Assembly: GCA_015680685.1 (NCBI GenBank)
Contig: MNCI01002989.1
Location: 455,484 to 519,483, forward strand
DNA length: 64,000 nucleotides
Direction of reading: 5' to 3'
From: Gnetum montanum
Lineage: Eukaryota; Streptophyta; Gnetopsida; Gnetales; Gnetaceae
Each line of letters opens with the position of its first letter. Within the stretch, counting starts at the first letter, position 1. This document shows, in pieces, positions 47,357 through 59,322 of the stretch. The notes under the pieces were generated by a model. It worked only from the letters and a program-made list of their open reading frames with translations. It was not told the origin of the DNA and did no database searches. A program made the translations under genes and the position numbers.

Positions 47357-47387
47357 TAATTTAGTATGTTCATCCTAGAGTAGCACT
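47357..47387 (+). pseudogene. Left half of a 5S-like segment split by an LTR element
   Basis: It reads aatttagtatgttcatcctagagtagcact, then the LTR starts. The right half (gtattggaatggatgatct) resumes at 54445. Joined at the LTR ends they follow the 5S order, with the break between the intermediate element and box C. Confidence 0.8.
47383..47387 (+). other. Left target-site duplication (gcact)
   Basis: gcact before the left LTR and gtatt (54445-54449) after the right LTR each differ by one C/T transition from gtact, the array consensus at this point. A 5-bp duplication fits a Ty3/gypsy integration. Confidence 0.6.
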
Positions 47388-48195
47388 TGATGAGTGGCGA
47401 GGTACCCCTACACTCAACCATACGAATACGAGCATAACACGTGCGATCTGGTCGAACTCCACAGACTAAGTGCCTACACACCTCATGGAACACTTAGGTT
47501 AATTATTCATTGTCTTCCCAAACTTACTTCTAGTTGTCATGGTGTATGGTTAAGTAAGTCTGAGGTATATGATTTTTATGTCTTTTTAGTTTTATCTCTT
47601 ATGCTGATAAGGTGAAGGGTGAAGAGACTAATTACTAACTTTAACTAACTAACTAAGTCTTAATTAACCTAGCGTTAGCATCCGTTCCCACTTACCGTTC
47701 ACACCCTGAACCAATGCAACCTTGGTTACTAAATGCTAATCGTTGCTGGGATCACTAAGCATAACGCATGTGCTCGAAGCAATCGTACTGAGGCACTTAA
47801 CTAGGAGAGAAGGGTTGAGAGAGAATTAATTACTAATAAAGAATTTAAATGATAAACAATAAATAACAGTAAATAAAATCCTATTTAGCCTATTCCATGC
47901 ACTGCAAGGTTTATCCAAGAAGTTTGTATTTATTTCCATACAAAAACATGTGTTCAGGTACAATATTTGCTCGAATAAAGATCCGTTCACTTTAGAGCTC
48001 CTACTGCAGGCACATGGAAAATATTCTATCTCTGGAGAGGTAAAACTGCCAGAGTTTCGCTAAGGGTCTAGATCTAGATGAGAAACAAAGAGAGAGCTGC
48101 CTCTTATTTATGGACTTGGCGGCTAACCATGATATCGTGTACGTGATATCGGGGGGACTACGCGATATCGCGTGGGATGCAATATCGCGGCATCA
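47388..48195 (-). repeat. 3' LTR of the pol-less element (808 bp)
   Basis: On the + strand it reads TGATGAGTGG ... GCGGCATCA; on the element strand it begins TGATG and ends CATCA. Its U3 has four copies of an (a/g)atatcg palindrome (48131, 48144, 48164, 48181). The partner LTR is at 53671-54444. In the first 225 bp of the + strand text about 17 differences were counted by eye, mostly transitions. Confidence 0.9.
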
Positions 48196-48206
48196 TACCC
48201 CCATGA
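48196..48206 (-). other. Polypurine tract of the pol-less element
   Basis: The - strand reads catgggggta directly before the LTR start TGATGCCGCG, like the tract at 21581. Confidence 0.75.
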
Positions 48207-48387
48207 CTAAATAAAAACTTGTCCTCGAGTTCCTTACAAAATATTGGGATGGTATGGGATTATTAACTCAAATGAAACTAATGGGATGACATGTGAACGT
48301 ATCATCATTACAAGATAAGACAAAACTAGTGTTCATGTCAACAAGAGTGAACACCTTATTACATTTGACATCAAGCCTTATTGGTAG

Positions 48388-48409
48388 CAGAGAGAGAGAG
48401 AGAGAGAGA
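48388..48409. repeat. AG dinucleotide microsatellite
   Basis: An uninterrupted run of ag pairs, about eleven repeats. Confidence 0.9.
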
Positions 48410-49936
48410 AGTTTTGCTACCATCAATGCCAAGATTGCGCCTTTCGTTGTCCATTTGTAAATGCACCATCGATGTTGCTCCTTGCATAGCTACTTTAGCA
48501 CTGCTCCATTCCAAGTGTTCCCTCCAAATCCAATCCGTTGTTGTATGATTGCCATCTACACACACAAAATAGTCTTTTGTTAGCAAGGGTAAATGAATCA
48601 TAACGCAATTGATACCTTGCTTCGGTGAAAGGTCCATTGGCTGAGTTGTGGTATGGCTGATACGAATCTGGAGATATCATAGTGGTGACTACTGAAGGTG
48701 TAGGGGTTAGGAGAAAAATTGAAAAAATTTGGGTCTAGAGCCCCATGACTAAGAGCAAACCTCCGGTAGTGATAGAATGGAGAAAGAAAAAAAGAACAAG
48801 AAAGATGGAGAAAAAGAGACAACTATGACATCGATGAAAGGGATGTCAAGATGGAAATTAACAAAATAAAATGGATTAAAAAAATGTTAGGGGAAAGAAG
48901 TGAACTGGTGCACCAAATAGGAATGCTAGTGGGTCCTCCCCAAAGCAGGCTCATGCCCTTAATGCCCTGACAAATCCACATTCAAAGAGTCCGTAGGCTC
49001 TGGGAATGTCATTTGAAACAAGAGTTAAAGTCTTAACTGCAAGAATTTACCAAAAAGAAAATAATGCATCAACCAAAATATATATTAATGATACAACTGA
49101 CAATAAGGTGAACAATGGAGAGAAGGATGGAGAGAAGAGAATGGAATGCAGTCTCAAGAACAAGGTGGTGTACAGCCCCTTGTGTATTTCATGATTAATG
49201 TGACTTAGCAAATCCCATTTCAAGTCCGGCCTCAAATAAACCACATCTAGTGACTTTGCATTAATGTATTCGGCCAATCCATCCTCTTGAAGTAAAAAGA
49301 ATGCCTTTACCCAAGAGCCACCACTGTTCCGAAAAAACAAAGGAGGGGAGAATGGGAAGTGAGAAGGGCCTTATTTAGAGGGAACATTTTTATTTTAGTT
49401 CCATAACCAATGTTTGTAGCCCAAATGATTATTTCTTCTAAGGGATGTGCTTTGAATTCTCACTATTTTTTTTTTGCTTTTTGTGTTTTATATGTTTATG
49501 CATGAGAACCACACCATGCAAAGACTTTGTTATTTTTGTTTGCTCAGCTTCTCGATAATTGAGTAACGTCAAAACAGTAAGAGAACTCAAGAAGAAAACA
49601 TTTAAGCACCCAAGAGAATGGTCAACAAAAATGCATCAAGTTCCCTTGAAGTCACACCCTTTTCAATCCTTGAGTCCTTCTTTAGTTTGAGAAATGCTCA
49701 GTCACCAATTTGTTATAGTTCTTATTTAGAAAGGGACTATACATTTCCCAGTCGAGAGAGACCATAGAACTGGTGGATGTATGGATGAAGTGAACTCATT
49801 GCCTACTATATCAAAAGAAACATACCTTAGTATCAACATCATAACTTAAAGGTAAAAACCAAACATTAGCAATCAATAGAAAAATAGTTCATACCATCAT
49901 GAAGAACACTTATTAGGTGACAAACTTACACGGTGG

Positions 49937-49940
<4 letters not shown>

Positions 49941-49975
<35 letters not shown>
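49941..49975. repeat. CA dinucleotide microsatellite
   Basis: An uninterrupted ca run of about seventeen repeats. It explains the CVCVCVCV strings in - strand frames. Confidence 0.95.
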
Positions 49976-49981
<6 letters not shown>

Positions 49982-50028
49982 AAAGTATAACAATGTTGTA
50001 AAAGAAAAACAACAGAATTTAAAGAAAT

Positions 50029-50145
50029 TTGTAAAACAAAAATGTGTAAAACAAAAACGTGTAAAACAAAAATGTGTAAAAAAAATGTGTAAAACAATGT
50101 GTAAAACAAAAACATGTAAAAAAAAAAATCTGTAAAACAAAAACT
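50029..50145 (-). repeat. Minisatellite (gtgtaaaacaaaaa type)
   Basis: gtaaaac or gtaaaaa anchors recur at 50031, 50046, 50060, 50076, 50090, 50101, 50116 and 50132, a period of about 11-16 bp. Its complement matches 16612-16720. Confidence 0.8.
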
Positions 50146-50501
50146 TAAGAAGAACTGAGGGCCCCAAATGATTAGCATAGGTGGCCATCTACCCTATGAC
50201 TGAATGAAAAGGGAGAGATCTGAAATAATGAATGTCTAGTTGAATTTCTTAAAAGTGTCCAACTTCTCCCAACTGATGTTCTTAGATTAAGGGGTGAAAG
50301 TTGGCGATATTCATATTCCAAGGTATTTATGCTTTCATTATGGGCATGAGTTATTCCCCCAATTCATTCCATGCATGTTGGTTTGCTCTTTCGACTAGCT
50401 GTCAACCGTGGGGTGCCTTCTTATTGAGTGGTTGCTACATACAGACACCTTTGAATGTTATCCTCTGGTGCACACCAGTTACATGCAGGAGATGTTAAAT
50501 T

Positions 50502-51098
50502 TCACATCACCCATGATTCCTGCATGTCATCACCCTCTAAGTCACTGTATGTGATGCATGAAACTTTCTTCTTCTCGATCTTTCCATAAATGTTTACCTT
50601 AGATATTTCCAAGGAAAGATTGTAGATCCCTAGGCATGTGTCTATTGTACTTAGCCATGCCCTTCCCATTATAATTGGGAAGTCCCCTTCATTGTTGTTA
50701 ACTTCTATCACCAAGAAATCAATTGGGTATGACCAAACACACACAGTGGTAATGATGTCCTCCACCAATCCCAAGGGAATGGTGATGGACTGGTCAACCA
50801 GCTTTAGTTGAATGTTCTTCTTCTTGAGTTGGGGCAGGTTCTAGGCTTGATACATTTCTCATGAGATTAAGTTGACTCTAGAACTTGAGTCAAGAAGAGC
50901 CTTATGAGGTTTGTTCCCAGCAACTTGGAGGTAGATTATGGAACTTCCAAGGTCAGATAGGTTCCTGGGAAGGTGGCCTACCTTGATCCAATTGGTTACG
51001 ATATGTGTTAACATAACCGTATGCGTTAAGCTTTGTTGTTGGATTGAAGGGTGCTCCGAAGCCTTGTATGTTGGAGGAGTGTGCATAGACTCAACCAC
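50502..51098 (-). pseudogene. Retropepsin-type protease
   Basis: The N-terminal half (51098-50859) contains HLPRNLSDLGSSIIYLQVAG and ALLDSSSRVNLIS. The DSS stands where the active-site D(S/T)G is expected, so Gly is changed to Ser. After TGA at about 50858 and a TAG, NLPQLKKKNIQLKLVDQSI and IPLGLVEDIITTV follow. The C-terminal half is MGLVEDIITTVCVWSYPIDF, NNNEGDFPIIMGRAWLST (50774-50502). The protein would mature Gag in the virus-like particle. The relative at 13158 has only the C-terminal part. Confidence 0.78.
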
Positions 51099-51608
51099 TT
51101 GTGGTTGTGAGAGCTTGTTTGGGCTTTTGGTTCTGAAGAAAGGTATTCTCTTTTTGTGATTGTCAAAACTAAAAGCGGGTTGAATGGTTACGGCTCTCGT
51201 AGCGTTACATTGCTATAGTTGAGTGGGGAGTTCCCCTTGCATTGTTGGAGCAGGAGGTATGGGAACTATTGGTGGAAGAGGTCCAAATGGATTAGGAGGA
51301 TGGTATAGATGTGAAGCATCTCTCGGAGGAGAAGGAGTCCTAAAGTACTCCCAGACTTGGTAGTGACATTGGGGAGTTGCATGACCTATAGAGTCACTTG
51401 GAGAAACTGGTTGCTGCACGTAGTATCCATAAGGATCGGGTTATCGGTAAGGATATTGTTGTCTTGGCAGTGGCATCCCCCATCACTGTGGATATTGCCA
51501 CTGCTAATGTTGCCTGATGGGTTGTGGTGGAGTTCCACTTGGATAGTATGTCAACGGTTGGTGGAATTATCTTGGGTTACCTTGGAGATAAGGTAACCTT
51601 TGGGGTGT

Positions 51609-53527
51609 CTACCGTCTATTAAGTCTTTGGTTGAGTGAATACACCCCAGACTCTTGTAGATGTGAGATGATTGGACAACATCCCTTAGGATGGTCATATT
51701 GGTATATCTCACATCCACCATCATTGTCTGTATCTGAATCCACAACCTCATCAGAGATATTCATTTTTCCCTTACCCTTCTCACATGCAGGGCCTGAATC
51801 TCTCCGCTTTTTCTTGTCCTTGTCACTACTTCGTTCCTCCTTAGACTCCTCTATAATTTTCAGGACAATTTCAATTTTACTATCTAAGGAGCTCCATATT
51901 TCATCCACCTTAGCCGATACTTCCATTGTTAGCTTCTGAAGTGGCAAGGTTTTCCTATTCACCAACTCTTCGAGTGGTGACTCATCCTCTTCATCGCAAA
52001 ATCTCACTCCCTTCTTTCGAAGGGAGGGATCACAGTTATATTCTTCCGCACTTTCTCTGTTTCGTAGCTCCCCTTCTTCTTTAGCTACTTGCTCCAACAA
52101 TCGATGAATTTCATGAGATCTAAGTTCTGATAGTCTCCCTTGGGCATAAGTCCCAAGGGTTCTCCTAGTTTCATACCTTAGCCCATCTACAAGAAGGTGA
52201 AGTTGATCCTGTTGTGCGTAATCATGGCCCGGGCAATGATGTAACAATGCGTAGTAGAGGCCCATGGTAGCATCCAAGGGTTCATGAGTACCTTGCTTCC
52301 ATCCTTGGATCTTCTTATGCAAGTTAGACACTCTGGAGTATGTTTGATATTTATCGTTGAAGAGTTCTAACATCGTACTCCACCTCCTAATGGTTTCCAA
52401 CTCTAAGGACTGGTACCAATTCTCTGCTTTCTTTATGAGTGTCCTGGAAAACAACTTCGGTTTCTGCCACGCATTTTCTATGTTTTGCAAGGTGCAGGCA
52501 TCATGAAATGCCTGTAAATGATTTTGCAGATCCGTGTTATATCCCCCTTCGAAGCGTGAGATATTGTTCATATCTAAGCACTTGATTTGGCTATCTTTTT
52601 TATGCCTTTTTGGTATTCTCACTGCCTCCATTATATCTAGCATGCTTTGCGTGGCAAGTAGGGGTTCATCATGATCATCTCTTTCGTGACGTCTATGATG
52701 TCTATGTTGTTCCCTACTTTCCCTTCTTTCATGCCCTTGTCCTCGCTCCTGACTCTCTCGTCGAGGTCTCTCATTTTGCCTACCTCTATCCTCATCATTA
52801 TGCTCTTTATGACTATGCCCAGATGTGGAAGGAGAGGGTGAATGATGTGATGAAGGTGAAGAAGAAGGAGAACCGCCATAACGATGTTTCTTACCTTCTC
52901 TTTGATGGCTTCAGCCTCGATCGTGATGACAATCTGAGTGCCTGTCCTTGTCACGTCTTGTTGTTCCCTCAGTGAACAGTTGGCATTGACGAGGATCAAA
53001 ACCAGGGTTGTGTATCATAGAGCATAGGTTCTGATACCCACCTCCTCACTATTGTTAGGAGGGGGAACATCATTTGATGGAGAACCCTTTATAAGTGGTT
53101 CACCATCTCCAATTTCACTTAGGACGTGCGGGACCTCTTTGCCCTTCAATAGTGTATGGTGGCTCTCCTGCCTTGAGTCCCTTGAACGTTGTGCTTCTAT
53201 GGGATGATAATCCCTTGTGTCAAAATCACCTATAACATATTCAGCATAGAGCTGAGTCATGCCAATCTATACCAAAGCACGAAGGAGCATGTTGGGGAAT
53301 GCACGATCTGGAGGTAACACTATGTTACCTTGCAAGTCTCTCCAGCGCATCTATTCATCCTGATGGAGGATAAAAGTAAAATTAGGTATATACTCATCGG
53401 GATGAGTATATACCACCCTATATTGTTGAGGAACTGACGGATTTTGGTTATGTGTTTTAGATTACCGACTGTTTCTTGTATGATCCCTAGGTGGTGTAAT
53501 GCTCTTGTGAGAAGAAGAAGAAGACAT
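51609..53527 (-). pseudogene. gag: gag of the pol-less element
   Basis: The start is taken at ATG 53527 (MSSSSSHKSITPPRDHT), about 140 bp after the PBS. The first part is broken by TAA and two TAG codons, then continues from 53260 (MTQLYAEYVIGDFDTRDYHP). After a frameshift, 52920-52644 is open and rich in R, E, H and S (HERRESREQHRHHRRHERDD). The capsid part (52643-51609, 344 codons, uninterrupted) contains RFEGGYNTDLQNHLQAFHDA, LIKKAENWYQSLELETIRRW and YALLHHCPGHDYAQQDQLHL, a retrotransposon gag pattern. A zinc knuckle near the end is degenerate: CEIYQYDHPKGCC lacks the second Cys. A proline-rich tail continues at 51419-51213. Confidence 0.75.
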
Positions 53528-53651
53528 TGTCTTTTATCAGTGTGCTAATTAACCATTATATAATTTTTTGTTTAATTAACCCTAAGGGTTCATTTAAACT
53601 CCCAACGATGTGAGTGATCTCCTATGTTCTACTTAGCGCACAAACACTTAG

Positions 53652-53669
53652 TCCCCGACAATGGTGCCA
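53652..53669 (-). other. Primer-binding site, tRNA-Asp type
   Basis: The - strand reads TGGCACCATTGTCGGGGA, one base after the 5' LTR. Plant Athila and Tat elements use TGGCGCC(G)TTG.CGGGGA, complementary to the 3' end of tRNA-Asp. The two differences here are both CG to CA changes. Confidence 0.78.
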
Positions 53670-53670
53670 A

Positions 53671-54444
53671 TGATGAGTGGCGAGGTACCCCTACACTCAA
53701 CCATACAAATACGAGTGTAACACGCACGATCCAGTCGAACTCCATACACTAAGTGCCTACACGCCTCATGGAACACTTAAGGTTAATTATTCGTTATCTT
53801 CCCAGACTTATAGTTGTCACGGTGTATGGTTAAGTAAGTCTAAGGTATATGATTTTTATGTCTTTTCAGTTTTATCTCCTATGCTGATAAGGTGAAGGGT
53901 GAAGAGACTAATTACTAACTTCAACTAACTAACTAAGTCTTAATTAACCTAGCGTCAACATCTATTCCCAGTTACTGTTCACACCCTGAACCAATGCAAC
54001 CTTGGTTACCAAACGCTAATCGTTGATGGGATCACCAAGCGTAACGCATGTGCTCGAAGTGGTTGTACTGAGGCACTTAACTAGGAGAGAAGGGTTGAGA
54101 GAGAATTAATTACTAATAAAGCATTTAAATAATAAATAATAAATAACAGTAAATAAAATCCTATTTAGCCTATTCCATGCACTGCAAGGTTTATCCAAGA
54201 AGTTTGTCTTTATTGTCGTACACAAACATGTGTTCAAGTACAATATTTGCTCGAATAAAGATCCATTCACTTTGGAGCTCCTACTGCGAGCACATGGAAA
54301 ATATTCTATCTCTGGAGAGGTAAAACTACCAGAGTTTTGCTAAGGGTCTAGATCTAGATGAGAAACAAAGGGAGAGCCACCTCTTATTTATAGACTTGGC
54401 AGCATACCGCGATATCGCAGCGGACGTGATATCGTGTCCCATCA
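53671..54444 (-). repeat. 5' LTR of the pol-less element (774 bp)
   Basis: It pairs with 47388-48195 and has the same TGATG/CATCA ends. Its U3 carries only two gatatcg palindromes (54411-54433) against four in the partner, which accounts for most of the length difference. Confidence 0.9.
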
Positions 54445-56037
54445 GTATTGGAATGGATGATCTTTAAAGAAAACTTGTTTTTCATGCCCAAAGTTTTAGA
54501 CTTCATAGAGCATAAATTTTAATTCTATATGCCTTTTTTTGACAACCAAAGATTCATTTTCTACACATTTTAACCTTTCATAAAAATACATAGAGTCTAT
54601 GATTTGGGACTAAGAATCAAACCCAAGAATTTTTAATTATTAACCTCAATATCTTATGCTTCATATAGCTAACCACCAAAGACAAGCTTTTTCATACTAA
54701 ATAATTAAAATAATTTAATTATATTGAATAAATTTTATTAAAAAAATAAGAAATATATTTAAAGAAAATTAAATTTTGGGTTGTGGCCCTTATCATTATA
54801 GTTTGGGTAGAATAACCACTTTTACTAGTTATGCACCACTAGCATTGTATCCTCATGAAAGAGCCCTATGTTATTTCCATGTCATCTATGAATTCCTACA
54901 TGTCCTTTGTCAAGCCTTAGCCTTACCATGTCACTCTAATTGCTCTTGTGCTACATCTTCTCTACCACATCATTCCTGTTGCATCACTTGAACTTGTGGT
55001 TGCAGCAAATCCTTATTTGTTGCTCATGTAGTTCTTTCATTATCCTCATTCCATGACTGTTCTCACATTTCTTTGTGTCTATCACTACTAGTAGGACTGG
55101 CATAATTACAATGTGGTTGTTGCACTACCATGAGTCATCATGGCAAGCCCCCACCAACAATGTTATCTTACAGCAGGCATGGTCACCCTTGCTATTTTCT
55201 ACAATCCATCATTGTAAAAGACCACCAATTTTGGCCAAGTTGCAATAAGAGAAATCCTCATAGCTACCATAGTCATGGCCCTCTACCATAGGCATAGTTC
55301 TTGCATAGCCAGTGTAACTTATTGCCTTGTGCTACATTCTTGCTATTACTATGTGTTGTGTTATCCTTCCTTCATTGCATGCACCATAGTTTCATGTAGT
55401 CTATTCCATTACTCCTCTACCATTTTCCATGCATAGCAATTCTTTGTTCTACACTCTTCATGCCCTATCATCCTTTTCCTTCTTTCCTAGGTGTCATGTC
55501 TTGCTACTCCATTAACTTAGACCATGCCTACCTATGTTTCTTATTCTTTATTATATTGCTCCATGTTTTACTACATTTTCTTTGCTGCCATGAATACCAT
55601 CACCACCACCACCTACACCTCCATCATTTCCACCTTTACCTTGACCATCATAAAAAAGTCACTAAAAATTTCAGTAGTCCATGATGATCATACAAAACAT
55701 CTGCACCATAAAATCATACCTACCATGAAGCTTCGTAGACACTGCTAGCATTGTAAAATCTTGCCTCCTAAGGATTTCCTTAGGTACAATCAATGCCATA
55801 AAATATTATTTGCCATGATTGTTTAATGTACACCACTATCTTCATCAGCCTTCCACCTCGAAAAGTTCAAAAATGGGAAAGTTTTCTATCAATTAATAGA
55901 AAAATTCAAATAATTTCATTAATTTAATAATGTTTCAAATCCTTCATAACAAGCAGTAGAATTTAAACTTGAAAATTTGGAGAAATTATTTTTTAAAAAA
56001 ATCTGATGTGTTATTAGCAACTAGGATAAAAATTTCA
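54445..56037 (+). repeat. Array unit U15, remainder after the insertion
   Basis: It begins with the right half of the split 5S-like segment (54445-54475). The tRNA-like segment is at 54612-54680 (-), with B box GGGTTTGATTC. Subrepeats are at 55690-55830. Removing the LTR element and one TSD copy gives a normal unit of about 1.6 kb. Confidence 0.78.
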
Positions 56038-57616
56038 TAATTAAGCATGCTCATCCTAGAGTAGTATTAGGATGGCTAACCTCTTGGGAAGTTTGGTTTA
56101 CCATGCCAATAGTTTTACACTTTCAAAATCATAACTTTTTATTCTTGATGTCTTTCTTGGCAAACAAAGATTCATTTTCTACAAATTTCAAATTCTTGTA
56201 AAAAATATAATGTTAAAAAGTTGAAGCTAGAAATCAAGCTTAAGGCCTCTTGATTATTAACCTTAACATCTTATGCTTCATACAGCTAAACATAAAAACC
56301 AAGTTGTTTTATTAAATAATTAATATAATAAAATTATATTTAACACTTTTCATTAGTAAAAATAATAATCATAAATATATTTCAAGAGAAAAATAAATTT
56401 TGAGCTTTGGCCCTAACACCTAAGGATGGAGCTAGCCAGTTGTTGTGTCTATCTACACACACCACTAGCCATGTAACCCCATGAAATAGTCTTGTGATAT
56501 TTCCATTTCATCTACTACTACTTGCATTCATTCTACCAAGCCTTGGTCCCACTATGTTATTGCAATCACCTCTACATCACCTCTCTTCTACTACATCATT
56601 CCTGTTGCACTCGTTAATCCAATCTCTATCACACCATTGCAACCAACCTTCTTTTGTGGCCTATGCCATCCTCCCATGGTAATTTCTCCCTCAATACCTT
56701 CATGTCCTCCTACAACTATGATCATTGGTAAGCCCAACCTAGATTTAGCACAACCATTACATTGTCGCAAGCCACTTTCAAGAGGGATTACTTGCCATAG
56801 GAATGGTAAGCCATGCCATCCTCCACCATCCTTCGTAGTGACAAACCACTAATTATGCCTAAGAGATAACAAGAAAAACCCTCATGGCTACTATAGTTGT
56901 AGCCTTCCATTGTAGCTACATATCCTGCATAGCAAGTATTACATATCATATTACACTACCTTCCTACTACCACTATGCCCATCCTCAACCACATGTGCCA
57001 TATTTCCATGTAGCACCTACTATTATTCATCTATTACTACATGTGCATTATTATCCTCTATTTTTTTCTCTTCATGCCTTATCATCCTATTCTATCCTTG
57101 CCAAGTGATGTGCCCTATAATTGTGTTTATTTTGGTCATGCCTCTTTGAGCATCTTGCTCTCTAGCATCACCCTCCATGTTTTGCATCATCCTTTCCATT
57201 GATGCACATGTTTTATTCACCACTTGCTATGCCTCCATCACCACTGTCTTCAAGTTCATTATTATTGAAAACCCCATCAAAAGTTTCGGTAGTTGATGTT
57301 GATTACATATAATATTGGAATAATAAAATCCTACTTCCTATCAAGCTCTATAAACATTGCCAATATCATAAAATCATAACTTCAATGGATCTCCAATGAT
57401 CACCACTAACATTGTAAAATCCTACCTTCCATGAAGGTTTGATGAATACCACTAGCCTACCTCCTTTGTGGGTTCAGTAATGGGAAAATTTTCTATTAAT
57501 CAACAGAAATTTAAAACACATCAAAGAAAATCCCATAAATTTTAAATTTGAAAGTGGAGGAAAAATTTTCAAAAATGAAATTAGATGCATTAGCTAAAAC
57601 TAGGATAAAAATTCAA
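56038..57616 (+). repeat. Array unit U16
   Basis: The 5S-like segment is at 56038-56098 (attaagcatgctcatcctag, then tagtattaggatggc). The tRNA-like segment is at 56229-56295 (-) and decayed. Subrepeats are at 57310-57450. Confidence 0.75.
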
Positions 57617-59322
57617 TAATTAACCATGTTCATCCTCAAGTGGTACTAGGATGGATGATTATTTGGGAAGTCTTGTTTTCTATGCCCAAAGTTTTAGAGT
57701 TTGATAATGATAACTTTTGATTTTGGACACTTTTTTAGCAAATTAAGATTTGTTTTCTATAAATTTCAATGTCCTATAAAAGAAACTTAATGTTAAAAAG
57801 TTCAAACTTGGAATCAAACCTAAGATCTCATAATTATTAACCTCAACATCTTATGCTTCATATAGCTAAGTACTAAAGACAAGCTTTTACTTATCAAAAA
57901 GTTAATGTACTTTATTTATATTTAAAAATTTTCATTAATAAAATAATAATAATAATATTTAAAGAATAAAAATTAATTTTTAGGGTTTAGCCCTATCCCT
58001 TTGGATTAGGGCTATCTAATCACTATGGCTAACTATGCACCACCGCTAGCCATGTAGCCTCATGATGTTGATCTATCATCTATTATTGGATGCATCTCAT
58101 CTACCAAGTCTTGCCTCATTGTATTATTCTATGTTATTTGCTACTCTCCACACGCCTTCTACCAAGCCTTGGCCCTACCATGGCACTCTAGTCACCACTA
58201 CATTGTTTATCTTTTACCACATCATTCCTGCGACACCACATGACCTTGCTGTTTCCATGCTATTGTAACCAACCCTTGATTTTAGCCAACATGGACCTTT
58301 CATAGCACTCACTTCCTCATGGCTCTTATATTCCTCTACATCTACCACTTCTAGCAAGGCTAGCCTAGCTATGGCACAACCACTACACTGCAATAAGGCA
58401 TCACAACAAGTTGTTACCAATAGGGCAAGCTTGTTGTGGGTATTGTTGAACTTGCCATTATTTGTAGTGGTAGGCCATCAATTGCATCCAAGATGTAATA
58501 AGAGAAATGCTCATGGCCACCATAACCATGACCCTTATTTGTAGCCATCTTTCCCATGCAACTGATGTGGCTTGTTGCTTGGTCCTACCTTTTCACTATC
58601 GCTTTGTGCTATTTCACACTTCTTCCACTACACATGTCATCAGCCCTTACACCCCCTACCATCATTCCTCTACTATTATTCATGAACTACTTATTTATTC
58701 TATGTTATTCATGACCTATCATCTTGGATCATACTTACCAGGTGTCACACCCTACTACTACATAAATTTTAGCTACACCTTTGTGCATGCAGTATCCTCC
58801 AATGCCATTCTTTGCATTTTGTGCCATTGTTTCCAATGCTACACATGTTATTTTTGCCACTCCCTATGTCTCAGTCACGATTTCCTTCATTTGCACTATA
58901 GCAAAAAATCCCACTGCAAATTTAAAAGTCCACAATAATCCTAAATAGCATCGACACTATAAAATCCTACATTCCAAGGAACTACGTAGACATTGTCAAC
59001 AACATAAAAGCCTACCTCCCATGAAGCTTTGTAGATACCACTAGTGCTATAAAATCCTACCTTTCATAGAGCTTCATAGATACTCCTAACATTGTAAAAT
59101 CCTACCTTTCATGAAGGTCATACGGATACTACCAATGCCATGAAATCCTACCTCCTAGAATGCTTTGATGGACATTGTGAATATCACTAGCCTACCTTTT
59201 GTTAATCAATTGAAAATTCAAACATATCAAGAAAAAGCATTAAATTTTAAATTGAAAACACATAAAGGAAAGTTTTAAAAAGGAAATTTGAAATGTTGGT
59301 AGCAACTATGATAAAAATTTCA
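57617..59322 (+). repeat. Array unit U17
   Basis: The 5S-like segment is at 57617-57680 (tggtactaggatggatgat, then tttgggaagtc). The tRNA-like segment is at 57810-57878 (-), with B box GGTTTGATTCC. The palindrome is at 57990-58015 and the subrepeats at 58950-59170. The 143-codon frame at 58507-58938 is in the stop-poor stretch. Confidence 0.75.

Larger units (their letters stand above)
40470..47387 (+). repeat. Tandem array segment III (units U10-U15 start)
   Basis: The 5S-like segments start at 40688, 42364, 44050, 45758 and 47357 (periods 1676, 1686, 1708, 1599). A short tail of the preceding unit lies at 40470-40687. The segment ends inside a 5S-like copy at 47387, where an LTR element is inserted. 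Confidence 0.85.
48207..50340 (-). other. Spacer of the pol-less element
   Basis: No recognised gene. Open frames at 48637-48371 and 49340-49047 (- strand, 88 and 97 codons) resemble nothing known. It holds an AG microsatellite at 48388-48409, a CA microsatellite at 49941-49975, and the minisatellite at 50029-50145. The 49440-49530 block matches one copy of the duplication at 17131-17307. An env-position ORF like that at 18531 is not recognisable. Confidence 0.6.
47388..54444 (-). mobile_element. Complete but pol-less LTR retrotransposon (gag + protease)
   Basis: Both LTRs, the PBS, the polypurine tract and a degraded target duplication are present, so the element's ends are certain. On the - strand the order is 5' LTR, PBS, gag, proline-rich linker, protease, short linker, about 2 kb spacer, polypurine tract, 3' LTR. 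RT, RNase H and integrase (about 3 kb in the relative at 13158-22517) are missing between about 50340 and 50170. Linker and spacer are homologous to that relative, so this is an internally deleted derivative that would need enzymes in trans. Confidence 0.85.

Noticed and set aside
49897-50188. Cysteine/valine-rich ORFs on the - strand
   Set aside because: They are translations of the CA microsatellite and the adjacent minisatellite.
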